Part shown: positions 53,606 to 61,026 of the stretch, one piece after another
Numbering within the stretch: position 1 is the first letter of the stretch
Layout: each line of letters begins with the position of its first letter
NCBI GenBank assembly: GCA_022763485.1
Contig: JALEGX010000123.1
Span: 1-61,026, forward strand
Reading direction: 5' to 3'
Length of the DNA: 61,026 bases
DNA from: Paracoccaceae bacterium
GTDB taxonomy: Bacteria; Pseudomonadota; Alphaproteobacteria; Rhodobacterales; Rhodobacteraceae
Notes under the pieces: generated by a model
Seen by the model: the letters and a program-made list of their open reading frames with translations, nothing else
Told to the model about the DNA's origin: nothing
Databases searched by the model: none
Program-made: the position numbers and the translations under genes

Positions 53606-54373
53606 TCAGGCGAAGGGATCGCTGGGGTATCCCACACGTGCCAGATACAGCCCGTGACCGGGGCAGACCGGACCACAGGCGGCGCGGTTCTTCGCCTCCA
53701 GCGCGTCGCGGACGTCCTCGGGTGTCCAGGATCCGGCACCGACGCGTTCCAGCGTGCCCACGAAGCTGCGGACCTGATTGTGCAGGAATGACCGCGCCCG
53801 TACGTGGAAATGGATCTCATCCCCCGACAGGCCCGGAACCCGTTCGATCCGCAGCTCATCCAGCGTCTTGACTGGGCTGGCCGCCTGGCAAATGGATGAG
53901 CGGAAGGTGGTGAAATCATGTCGCCCGACCAGCATGTCGGCCGCGGCCTGCATGGCCTCGACGTCCAGATCATGCCCGATCTGCCAGACCTGGCCCTTGT
54001 CATGGGTGGCAGGGGCGCGGCGCGGCAGCAGGCGGAACAGATACTGCCGTTCGATGGCGGAAAAGCGGGCGTGCCAGTCATCGGCAACCTGCGCGACCTG
54101 CAAAATGGCCACCGGCGCGGGCTTCAGATGGAAATTCAGCGCCTCCGACAGGCGGAACGGGTCCCAGTCCTTCTGCATGTCGCAATGGGCCACCTGTCCC
54201 AGCCCATGCACACCGGTGTCGGTGCGCCCGGCGGCGGCGATCGTGTGCTCACGGGGTTCCAGCTTGGCCAGTGCGGCCTCGATCGCGCCCTGAACCGAGG
54301 GCTGATCCTTCTGGCGCTGCCACCCGGCAAAGGGGGCGCCGTGGTATTCGACTTTCATGGCATAGCGAGGCAT
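53606..54373 (-). CDS. truA: tRNA pseudouridine(38-40) synthase
   Basis: The 255-aa enzyme has [20 protein letters not shown] at the start and the catalytic Asp in [12 protein letters not shown], followed by [15 protein letters not shown]. It makes pseudouridine in the anticodon arm of many tRNAs. ATG 54373 matches the family; ATG 54394 would add seven residues and has a nearer GGGGG. Confidence 0.95.
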   Translation of the reverse strand: MPRYAMKVEYHGAPFAGWQRQKDQPSVQGAIEAALAKLEPREHTIAAAGRTDTGVHGLGQVAHCDMQKDWDPFRLSEALNFHLKPAPVAILQVAQVADDWHARFSAIERQYLFRLLPRRAPATHDKGQVWQIGHDLDVEAMQAAADMLVGRHDFTTFRSSICQAASPVKTLDELRIERVPGLSGDEIHFHVRARSFLHNQVRSFVGTLERVGAGSWTPEDVRDALEAKNRAACGPVCPGHGLYLARVGYPSDPFA

Positions 54374-54454
54374 GACGCGCTGGTACAGCGCCATGCCCCC
54401 ACGGGCAAGGGCCGACTTGCTGCTGCGCTCTGGTATCCATGGTGAGCGGTGCCT

Positions 54455-55906
54455 ATGTTGTTGGCAGAACATGTAGAACAGGGCAGTGGTTTGGTCATTT
54501 CTTCCATAGCAGACCGTATGGTGCGGGGTGTCGAGGCGATTGGGGACGGCATTTCGGAAACCCTGTTCGAACCCACCATCCGGCTGGGCGTGACCGGGCT
54601 GGCCCGCTCAGGCAAGACGGTGTTCATCACCTCGCTGGTGGCCAACCTGCTGAACCGCGGGCGGATGCCCGGTCTGATGGCACAGCAGCAGGGCCGGATC
54701 GAAACCGTGTTTCTGCAGCCCCAGCCCGATGACACGGTTCCCCGCTTTGACTATGAGGCGCATCTGGACGCCCTGACCGGGCCGGAGCCGCATTGGCCGG
54801 ACAGCACCCGCGCGGTGTCCGAACTGCGGCTCAGCTTTCGCGTGCGCCCCGGCGGGCTTCTGTCCGGCCTTCAAGGCCCGCGCGTGGTTCATCTGGATAT
54901 TGTCGACTACCCGGGCGAATGGCTGCTGGATCTGGGGTTGCTGGACCGCAGCTTTGCGCAATGGTCCGAAGAGGTGCTGGGCCGTATTGCCACCCGCAGC
55001 TGCGCCGCTGATTTCCTGCACGCCGTGCAGGCGGCGGATCCCGAGGCACCGCATGACGAGGGGCAGGCGCGCAAGCTGGCCCAGCTTTTTGCGACCTACC
55101 TGCAGGATGCCCGCGCTGAAGGGTATCATGACTGTACGCCGGGCCGATTTCTGCTGCCGGGGGATCTGGAAGGCTCTCCCGTTCTCACCTTTGCCCCGCT
55201 GCCGGTGCAGGGACGCCCGTCGCGCGGCACGTTTCACCGTGAGATGGAGCGCCGTTTCGAAGCCTATAAATCGCAGGTGGTCAAACCCTTCTTCCGCGAT
55301 CACTTCTCGCGCATCGACCGGCAGATCGTTCTGGTGGATGTGCTGGGCGCAATCGGCAGCGGTCCCCGCGCGGTTGAGGACATGCGCCGCGCGATGTCGG
55401 ACATCCTGTCGACCTTCCGGCCCGGCCGAAATGCCTTTCTGTCTCGCCTTTTGGGCGGCAAACGGGTGGACAAGATCCTTTTTGCCGCCACCAAAGCGGA
55501 CCATTTGCACCACCAGCAACACGCCAATCTGACCTCGATCATCGAGGCGTTGACCCGCGACGCCGCGGACCGAGCGCGCTTTGCCGGGGCCACCACGCAG
55601 GCGCTGGCGTTGGCATCGCTACGCGCCACAACAGAAGAGCTGCGCAGCCATGAGGGGACCGAGGTGCCCTGTGTCCGGGGGCGGTTGGAAGAGGCCGGCA
55701 GGCAAGCCGCATTTTACGCGGGAGATCTGCCGCAGGACCCTGCACATCTGCTGGCCCCGGCCCGCAAGGGCGCCGACAGCTGGCTGGACGCGGATTTTCA
55801 ATCCATGCGGTTTGCCCCTGCTGAGCTGTCCCTGAAACCCGGCGACGGCCCACCCCATATCCGGCTGGACCGCGCGGCGGAATTTCTGTTCGGGGACAAG
55901 TTGTGA
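54455..55906 (+). CDS. ycjX: YcjX-like GTP-binding protein (DUF463)
   Basis: The 483-aa protein has a P-loop GLARSGKT and a switch-like [13 protein letters not shown], then the DUF463 body ([29 protein letters not shown]). The E. coli homologue is a stress-induced GTPase of unclear role. The start is uncertain: ATG 54455 is chosen, GTG 54449 is an alternative. It is the first of three coupled genes with a GNAT protein and YcjF-like protein. Confidence 0.9.
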   Translation: MLLAEHVEQGSGLVISSIADRMVRGVEAIGDGISETLFEPTIRLGVTGLARSGKTVFITSLVANLLNRGRMPGLMAQQQGRIETVFLQPQPDDTVPRFDYEAHLDALTGPEPHWPDSTRAVSELRLSFRVRPGGLLSGLQGPRVVHLDIVDYPGEWLLDLGLLDRSFAQWSEEVLGRIATRSCAADFLHAVQAADPEAPHDEGQARKLAQLFATYLQDARAEGYHDCTPGRFLLPGDLEGSPVLTFAPLPVQGRPSRGTFHREMERRFEAYKSQVVKPFFRDHFSRIDRQIVLVDVLGAIGSGPRAVEDMRRAMSDILSTFRPGRNAFLSRLLGGKRVDKILFAATKADHLHHQQHANLTSIIEALTRDAADRARFAGATTQALALASLRATTEELRSHEGTEVPCVRGRLEEAGRQAAFYAGDLPQDPAHLLAPARKGADSWLDADFQSMRFAPAELSLKPGDGPPHIRLDRAAEFLFGDKL

Positions 55907-56370
55907 GCGTGGAGCTGCGCGCGGCGCGGTCCACCGATGCAGGGGCCATTGGGAACATCCTGCATGCGTTCAACCGGGATACAGCATGGATGCCTGACCT
56001 GCATTCGGCGGCGGAAACGCTGTCCTTTTGCGGTACGATGATCGACCGGGGCTGGGTCACTGTCGCCGTGGTTGGCGGCGTTGTTCGGGGCTTCATCGCC
56101 CGCGACGGGGCTGAGATCTGTTCGCTTTACGTGGCGCAGGGGGACACGGGGCAGGGGATTGGCCGTGATCTGCTGGAGGCCGCCAAACGGGATGCAGCGC
56201 GGCTGGAACTACGGACTTTTGTTGCCAACACCGGGGCTCAGCGGTTTTACCAGCGGCACGGGTTTGTCGAAGCAGGTCGTGGGGATGGGCAGGGCAACGA
56301 TGAAAACCTGCCCGACATTGCCTATGTCTGGGAAAGCAAGGACCACCCGGTGAAGGGACCGAACACGTGA
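55903..56370 (+). CDS. GNAT family N-acetyltransferase
   Basis: The 155-aa protein has the GNAT core: LRAARSTDAGAIGNIL, the acetyl-CoA loop in QGDTGQGIGRDLLEAA (Q/R-x-x-G-x-G/A), and FYQRHGFVEAGR. Its substrate is unknown. The GTG start at 55903 overlaps ycjX (GTGA) and its stop overlaps ycjF (GTGA), so it is fully embedded in that pair. Confidence 0.92.
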   Translation: MSVELRAARSTDAGAIGNILHAFNRDTAWMPDLHSAAETLSFCGTMIDRGWVTVAVVGGVVRGFIARDGAEICSLYVAQGDTGQGIGRDLLEAAKRDAARLELRTFVANTGAQRFYQRHGFVEAGRGDGQGNDENLPDIAYVWESKDHPVKGPNT

Positions 56371-57368
56371 CCAAACAGCCAATCCTGTTCGAACTGGAAG
56401 AGGACGCCGAAACCCCCGATGTGGCGCAGGCCGCACCGGTGCCTGATGTTTTGGACCGGGGAGAGACCGAACGCGCAGCGATGCGGACCGCTGCGGAATG
56501 GACCGCGCGGACGCCTTCGCGGTTGGCCCGCTGGTTCTGTGCCGTGGTGGTGGCGGTGCTTGGGGCCGTGGTATCCGTTGCGGCCTGGGATTTCGTGGTG
56601 TCGCTGCTGGATCGGTGGCCCCTTGTGGGCTGGGCGGTCACGGTGCTTCTGGCCGTCGGGGTCCTGTTGGGACTGGCGATGGCGATCCGCGAGCTGGCGG
56701 CGCTGTCCCGGTTGCGCCGGGTCGAAGGGTTCCGCGACCAAGCGGTCACCGCGCGCACCGGAGATCTGGTTGCGGCGCGGGCCTTTGGGCACAAGCTGTC
56801 GCGGTTTTATGAGGCCCGGCCCGATCTGGCCTGGGGGCGCTCCCGCTTTGCCGAGCGCGTGGATGAGGTGATGGACGCGGACGCGGTGCTTGACCTTGCC
56901 GAGCAGGAATTGCTGGTCCCGCTGGACCAGCGTGCCCTGCGCGAGGTCGAATCCGCCGCGCGGCAGGTGGCCACAGTGACTGCGCTGGTGCCGCTGGCGC
57001 TGGCCGATGTGTTCGTGGCGATGGTGTCCAGCCTGCGCATGGTACGCCATATCGCCGAGATCTATGGCGGGCGCTCCGGGCTTTTGGGGTCGTGGCGGCT
57101 GACCCGTGCCATCCTGGCGCATCTGGTGGCCACCGGCGCGGTGGCGGCGGGCGATGACCTGCTGGAACCGGTGCTGGGTGGCTCCGTTCTGAGCAAACTG
57201 TCCCGCCGCTTTGGCGAAGGCGTGGTGAATGGCGCGCTGAGCGCCCGTGTCGGCATCGCCGCAATGGAAGTCTGTCGCCCGATGCCCTTCTCCGAAGGGC
57301 GCAAGCCTCGGGCCGGAGCCGTCATCAGACGGGCGCTGACCGGTCTCTTTTCGAAAGATTCAGAATAG
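56367..57368 (+). CDS. ycjF: YcjF family membrane protein (DUF697, TIGR01620)
   Basis: The 333-aa protein has two membrane segments (about 50-105), then the DUF697 domain with VDEVMDADAVLDLAEQELL, TVTALVPLALADVFVAMV and RMVRHIAEIYGGRSGLLG. YcjF and YcjX are linked in many Proteobacteria. The GTG start is set by a GTGA overlap with the GNAT gene. The 3' end overlaps the convergent haemoglobin gene by 9 nt. Confidence 0.92.
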   Translation: MTKQPILFELEEDAETPDVAQAAPVPDVLDRGETERAAMRTAAEWTARTPSRLARWFCAVVVAVLGAVVSVAAWDFVVSLLDRWPLVGWAVTVLLAVGVLLGLAMAIRELAALSRLRRVEGFRDQAVTARTGDLVAARAFGHKLSRFYEARPDLAWGRSRFAERVDEVMDADAVLDLAEQELLVPLDQRALREVESAARQVATVTALVPLALADVFVAMVSSLRMVRHIAEIYGGRSGLLGSWRLTRAILAHLVATGAVAAGDDLLEPVLGGSVLSKLSRRFGEGVVNGALSARVGIAAMEVCRPMPFSEGRKPRAGAVIRRALTGLFSKDSE

Positions 57369-57782
57369 CACCGGAGGCGCGTCCTTGGGTTGCCGCATCG
57401 ACACCACGCCGGTGCGGAAGCCTTCGCCGATCCGGTCCGCCAAGGCGCCCCAGCGGGCGGCGATGTCGGGTGTCAGTTCAGCCACCAGAACCTCATGGAA
57501 CAATCCCAGCCAGACCGGGAAATGCTCGGCCTTGATGTCCGGGCGGGACACGTGGATGCGCATGGGATTGCCGTTGTAGCTGCCCTCTCGGAGGATCGCA
57601 TTGCGCCAGAACCCGGCAATCTTGGCCTCATGTTCGGGCCAGTCGGTCACATGGGCGCCAAACACCGGTCCCAGATCGGGATGGACCCGCACCCGCGCAT
57701 AGAACCGGGCGACAACGCGGTCGATCTCCTGGGACGTGATATCGAACTTGCGCAGCGGGTTGGGGGCTGATGTCTCGCTCAT
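57360..57782 (-). CDS. group III truncated haemoglobin
   Basis: The 140-aa protein has the group III pattern: VARFYARVRVHPDLGPVFGA, IAGFWRNAILREGSYNGNPM and the heme-ligand region HVSRPDIKAEHFPVWLGLF. A role in NO or oxygen handling is likely but not proven. ATG 57782 fits family length; ATG 57803 would add seven residues with a closer purine-rich stretch. Confidence 0.92.
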   Translation of the reverse strand: MSETSAPNPLRKFDITSQEIDRVVARFYARVRVHPDLGPVFGAHVTDWPEHEAKIAGFWRNAILREGSYNGNPMRIHVSRPDIKAEHFPVWLGLFHEVLVAELTPDIAARWGALADRIGEGFRTGVVSMRQPKDAPPVLF

Positions 57783-57920
57783 GGTCGGATCCGTTGTGAA
57801 CATCTCCGCCTTAGATAGGCCGCTCTGCCGCCCGACAAAACCCCCCTTTGATCTGTTTCAAGGAGCAGGCCCGCGCTTTGAGCGATGCTGGTCCCGACGT
57901 GCCAGCCAGCGGAGGCCCCG

Positions 57921-58631
57921 ATGCCCGAACACAGCCACGCACCCGAAGACATCGCGCGCCGCATCGGTGCGCCGCAGGGACAGGGGGTCCTCCGGGACCT
58001 GATTTATGGCGGAATAGACGGATCCGTGACCACCTTTGCCATCGTCGCCGGCGTTGCCGGGGCCGGGCTGTCGCCCTTTGTCATCGTGGCCCTTGGGCTG
58101 GCCAATGTGATCGCCGACGGCTTTTCCATGGCGGCGGGGAACTACTCTGGCACCAAGGCGGAGCTGGACAACATCAAGCGCCTGCGGGCGATCGAGCAGC
58201 GCCACATTGCCCGCTTTCCCGAAGGCGAGCGCCTGGAGGTGCGGCAGATCCTGGCACAAAAGGGTCTGAGCGGTCAGGTGCTGGAGGATGCAACTGATGC
58301 GATCACCGCAAATGAACAGACCTGGATCGCACTGATGCTGGAAGGCGAATACGGCGTGGGCGGTGTTGATCCACAGCCGATGCGGGCCGCCATTGCCACG
58401 TTTTCGGCCTTTTTGGTTGCCGGCATGATCCCGCTGTTGCCATTTCTCTTTGGTATCGCGGATGCCTTTGCGTGGTCCGTTGCCATGACGCTGGCGGTGT
58501 TCTTCGGCATCGGTGCCGCCAAGGCGCGCTGGTCGCTGACGGCATGGTGGCGCTCGGGGCTGGAAACCCTGCTGATCGGGGGCACCGCCGCCGGGATGGC
58601 CTATGCGGTGGGGACGCTCTTTGCCGGGTGA
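57921..58631 (+). CDS. VIT1/CCC1-family transporter
   Basis: The 236-aa protein has about five membrane segments with the family signature LIYGGIDGSVTTFAIVAG and ANVIADGFSMAAGNY at the first segments, and a cytoplasmic metal-binding helix bundle between segments 2 and 3. The family moves Fe2+/Mn2+ against a proton gradient. CGGAGG 5-6 nt before the ATG at 57921 fixes the start. Confidence 0.92.
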   Translation: MPEHSHAPEDIARRIGAPQGQGVLRDLIYGGIDGSVTTFAIVAGVAGAGLSPFVIVALGLANVIADGFSMAAGNYSGTKAELDNIKRLRAIEQRHIARFPEGERLEVRQILAQKGLSGQVLEDATDAITANEQTWIALMLEGEYGVGGVDPQPMRAAIATFSAFLVAGMIPLLPFLFGIADAFAWSVAMTLAVFFGIGAAKARWSLTAWWRSGLETLLIGGTAAGMAYAVGTLFAG

Positions 58632-58737
58632 TTTTCGCCGGGGCGGGCTGTGGCATATGTGCGCTTTACCCCGACGATGCCGCGTCCTATAAGGCGATCA
58701 TGATGCACTATGCGGCAGTCATTATTCGAATTACGAA

Positions 58738-58767
58738 CCCGGCGCTCTGAATAGCTGAGACGCCGGG
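58738..58767 (+). other. leader hairpin upstream of ileS
   Basis: CCCGGCG plus CTC (58738-58747) pair with GAG plus CGCCGGG (58757-58767, one bulged A) around a 9-nt loop. The 205-nt region before ileS holds no gene. No T-box features are seen, so it is recorded only as a stable leader structure. Confidence 0.4.
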
Positions 58768-58836
58768 CAAAGGTGTTTGAGACCTCACACCGACCGAACC
58801 TTACCTTTCGACACGATCATCCAAAGGACGCCACAC

Positions 58837-61026
58837 ATGTGCGCCGACACACCCGAAACCCCGGACTACAAAGACACGCTGAACCTGCCGAAAACCGATT
58901 TCCCGATGCGCGCGGGCCTGCCAAAGCGCGAGCCCGCATGGCTGGACCGCTGGGCAAAGATCGGCATCTATGACCGCCTGCGTGAGAAAGAAGGCCGGAC
59001 GCCGTTCACCCTGCATGACGGCCCCCCCTACGCCAACGGGCATCTGCACATCGGTCACGCGCTGAACAAGACGATCAAGGACATGATCGTCCGCTCGCAC
59101 CAGATGATGGGCCATGACGCGCGCTATGTTCCGGGCTGGGACTGTCACGGTCTGCCGATCGAGTGGAAGATTGAGGAGCAGTATCGCAAGAAGGGCAAGA
59201 ACAAGGACGCGGTTCCGGTGGTGGAATTCCGCCAGGAATGCCGCGCCTTTGCCGACAAGTGGGTCGACATCCAGCGTGAGGAATTCAAGCGTCTGGGCAT
59301 CACTGGCAATTGGGACGATCCCTATCTGACCATGAACTATCATGCAGAGGCGGTGATCGCCGATGAGTTCATGAAGTTCCTGATGAACGGCACGCTCTAC
59401 CAGGGCTCCAAGCCCGTGATGTGGTCGCCCATCGAGCAGACCGCTCTGGCCGAAGCCGAGGTCGAGTACCACGACAAGGAAAGCTTCACCATCTGGGTGA
59501 AATTCGCCGTCGCGAACGATGGGGACCTGCAAGGCGCCAAAGTGGTAATCTGGACCACCACCCCATGGACCATCCCGTCGAACAAGGCGGTGGTCTATGG
59601 CGCGGACTATGCCTATGGCCTCTATGAGGTGACCGACACGCCTGACGAATGTTGGGCCACCAAGGGCGAGCGTTTCATCCTGGCGGACAAGCTGGCTGCT
59701 GGCGTGATGGCCAAGGCGCGGCTGGAAGAGGGCATGTGGCAACGCGTCCGCGATGTCACCGCGGATGAACTGTCGGGCCTTTCGCTGACGCACCCGCTGG
59801 CCGGGGCCGAAGGCGGCAACGGCGAATGGGACGACCTGCGGGATTTCCGTGCCGCCGATTTCGTCACCGACGAAGAAGGCACCGGTTTCGTGCACTGCGC
59901 CCCCTCGCACGGGATGGAGGAATTCGAGCTCTACCGCGATCTGGGCATGCTGGAGCAGGTCATCACTTACAACGTGATGGACGATGGTTCCTTCCGCGCC
60001 GATCTGCCGTTCTTTGGCGGCAAATACATCCTGTCCCGTAAGGGCGGCGAAGGCGATGCCAACAAGACTGTCATCGACAAGCTGGTCGAGGTCGGCGGAC
60101 TGCTGGCGCGTGGCAAGATCAAGCACAGCTACCCGCATTCCTGGCGCTCGAAGGCGCCGATCATCTATCGCAACACGCCGCAATGGTTTGCCAGCGTTGA
60201 TCGCAAGATCGACGACGGGCAGGACGCCATGGGTGACACCATCCGTGAGCGGGCGCTGAACTCGATCGACAAGCTGGTCAAATGGTGGCCGCAGACCGGG
60301 CGCAACCGCCTGTTCTCGATGATCGAAGCGCGTCCAGACTGGGTGCTCAGCCGTCAGCGCGCCTGGGGCGTTCCGCTGACCTGCTTCGTCAAGAAGGGCG
60401 CGCTGCCCACGGATGAGGGCTTCCTGCTGCGCGACCCGGCGGTGAATGCACGCATCGTCGAAGCCTTCGACGCCGAAGGCGCCGATTGCTGGTATGCCGA
60501 TGGCGCCAAAGAACGCTTTTTGGGCAATGACTATGCCGCCGATGAGTGGGAGCAGGTCTTCGACGTGCTGGACGTCTGGTTCGACTCTGGCTCGACCCAT
60601 GCCTTTGTTCTGCGGGACCGTGAGGACGGCACCGAGGACGGCATCGCCGACGTTTACATGGAAGGCACCGACCAGCACCGCGGCTGGTTCCACTCCTCGC
60701 TGCTGCAGGCCTGTGGCACCAAGGGGCGTGCACCCTACCGCAACGTGGTGACCCACGGCTTCACGCTGGACGAGAAGGGCATGAAGATGTCCAAGTCGCT
60801 CGGCAACACCATCGTGCCCGAGGCGGTCGTCAAGCAATACGGGGCCGACATTCTGCGCCTTTGGGTGGCGCAGGCGGATTATACCAACGACCAGCGGATC
60901 GGGCCGGAGATCCTGAAAGGGACCGCCGACAGCTACCGCCGGTTGCGCAACACGATGCGGTTCATGCTGGGGTCTCTCTCGGACTTCAGCGAAGCGGATC
61001 GGGTTGATCCGTCCGAGATGCCGGAG
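58837..61026 (+). CDS. ileS: isoleucyl-tRNA synthetase (5' 730 codons; cut by window edge)
   Basis: The frame is open from the ATG at 58837 to the end of the window. The class I motifs are HIGH at residues 71-74 (in [10 protein letters not shown]) and KMSKS at 650-654, and the editing domain lies between (HYHRG-like [14 protein letters not shown], then [15 protein letters not shown]). It charges tRNA-Ile with editing of valine. AAAGGA about 9-10 nt upstream supports the start. About 250 C-terminal residues (anticodon binding) lie beyond the window. Confidence 0.97.
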   Translation, partial: MCADTPETPDYKDTLNLPKTDFPMRAGLPKREPAWLDRWAKIGIYDRLREKEGRTPFTLHDGPPYANGHLHIGHALNKTIKDMIVRSHQMMGHDARYVPGWDCHGLPIEWKIEEQYRKKGKNKDAVPVVEFRQECRAFADKWVDIQREEFKRLGITGNWDDPYLTMNYHAEAVIADEFMKFLMNGTLYQGSKPVMWSPIEQTALAEAEVEYHDKESFTIWVKFAVANDGDLQGAKVVIWTTTPWTIPSNKAVVYGADYAYGLYEVTDTPDECWATKGERFILADKLAAGVMAKARLEEGMWQRVRDVTADELSGLSLTHPLAGAEGGNGEWDDLRDFRAADFVTDEEGTGFVHCAPSHGMEEFELYRDLGMLEQVITYNVMDDGSFRADLPFFGGKYILSRKGGEGDANKTVIDKLVEVGGLLARGKIKHSYPHSWRSKAPIIYRNTPQWFASVDRKIDDGQDAMGDTIRERALNSIDKLVKWWPQTGRNRLFSMIEARPDWVLSRQRAWGVPLTCFVKKGALPTDEGFLLRDPAVNARIVEAFDAEGADCWYADGAKERFLGNDYAADEWEQVFDVLDVWFDSGSTHAFVLRDREDGTEDGIADVYMEGTDQHRGWFHSSLLQACGTKGRAPYRNVVTHGFTLDEKGMKMSKSLGNTIVPEAVVKQYGADILRLWVAQADYTNDQRIGPEILKGTADSYRRLRNTMRFMLGSLSDFSEADRVDPSEMPE

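Noticed and set aside
58632..58836. T-box riboswitch before ileS
   Set aside because: No T-box sequence, no specifier loop and no terminator/antiterminator pair; the organism group does not use T-boxes.
58801..60837. 678-codon minus-strand open frame opposite ileS
   Set aside because: ileS has both signature motifs on the plus strand; the antisense frame has no recognisable protein.
1..61026. CRISPR arrays, tRNA/rRNA genes, prophage or insertion sequences
   Set aside because: No regularly spaced repeats, cloverleaf sequence, integrase or transposase was recognised anywhere in the window.

Overview
The window reads as chromosomal DNA of a marine Roseobacter-group alphaproteobacterium (Rhodobacterales). 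This is an inference from the high GC content, frequent 4-nt stop/start overlaps, a tandem glycine riboswitch before gcvTHP, a PuuE-OHCU decarboxylase fusion, TIGR01620/DUF463 (YcjF/YcjX) neighbours and the general style of the proteins. No rRNA, tRNA, CRISPR array, phage or insertion sequence was seen. Both ends cut genes: an EthD-family gene on the left and ileS on the right.

Region 1 (about 0.7-27.5 kb) is a Wzx/Wzy-type exopolysaccharide locus: a priming sugar transferase, a BY-kinase-like ATPase whose Walker A lysine is replaced by Ala, a Wzz chain-length protein, a flippase, an O-antigen-polymerase/ligase-like membrane protein, and six glycosyltransferases. Inside it lies a tightly packed seven-gene minus-strand operon (22788 down to 6682): type I PKS (KS-AT-KR-DH-ACP-TE), GT2, an NRPS-like protein (formyltransferase, remnant C region, A domain split by a luciferase-like monooxygenase, PCP), a 4'-phosphopantetheinyl transferase, an SGNH hydrolase, a secreted glycosidase-like protein, and a second GT2. 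Five of the six junctions are ATGA overlaps and the sixth abuts. The layout suggests a polyketide/amino-acid moiety made and glycosylated together with, or attached to, a surface polysaccharide. This is the most unusual system in the window, and its product is unknown.

Region 2 (27.6-32.8 kb) holds tamB and tamA, the translocation and assembly module of the outer membrane.

Region 3 (33-40.9 kb) is purine/ureide catabolism: PuuD-type urate hydroxylase, a LysR regulator, HIU hydrolase, a PuuE allantoinase-OHCU decarboxylase fusion, ureidoglycolate lyase, a GAPDH, (S)-ureidoglycine aminohydrolase and an IclR regulator. Together they carry urate towards ureidoglycolate, glyoxylate, urea and ammonia, apart from allantoate amidohydrolase, which is not seen here.

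Region 4 (40.9-49.7 kb) starts with a Rieske oxygenase (phthalate 4,5-dioxygenase/LigXa type) coupled to a glutamine-synthetase-like ligase, divergent from the IclR gene across a clear dyad. It continues with a tandem glycine riboswitch, gcvT, gcvH, a broken VOC-family pseudogene, gcvP with a strong terminator, and a GhrA-type 2-hydroxyacid dehydrogenase. Glyoxylate from ureides, glycine cleavage and glyoxylate/hydroxypyruvate reduction form a plausible metabolic neighbourhood.

Region 5 (49.8-61 kb) is mostly housekeeping: an ACAD11-like acyl-CoA dehydrogenase and thioesterase, DUF1007 plus a NicO/RcnA-like Ni/Co exporter, truA, ycjX-GNAT-ycjF, a group III truncated haemoglobin, a VIT1/CCC1 transporter and the first 730 codons of ileS.
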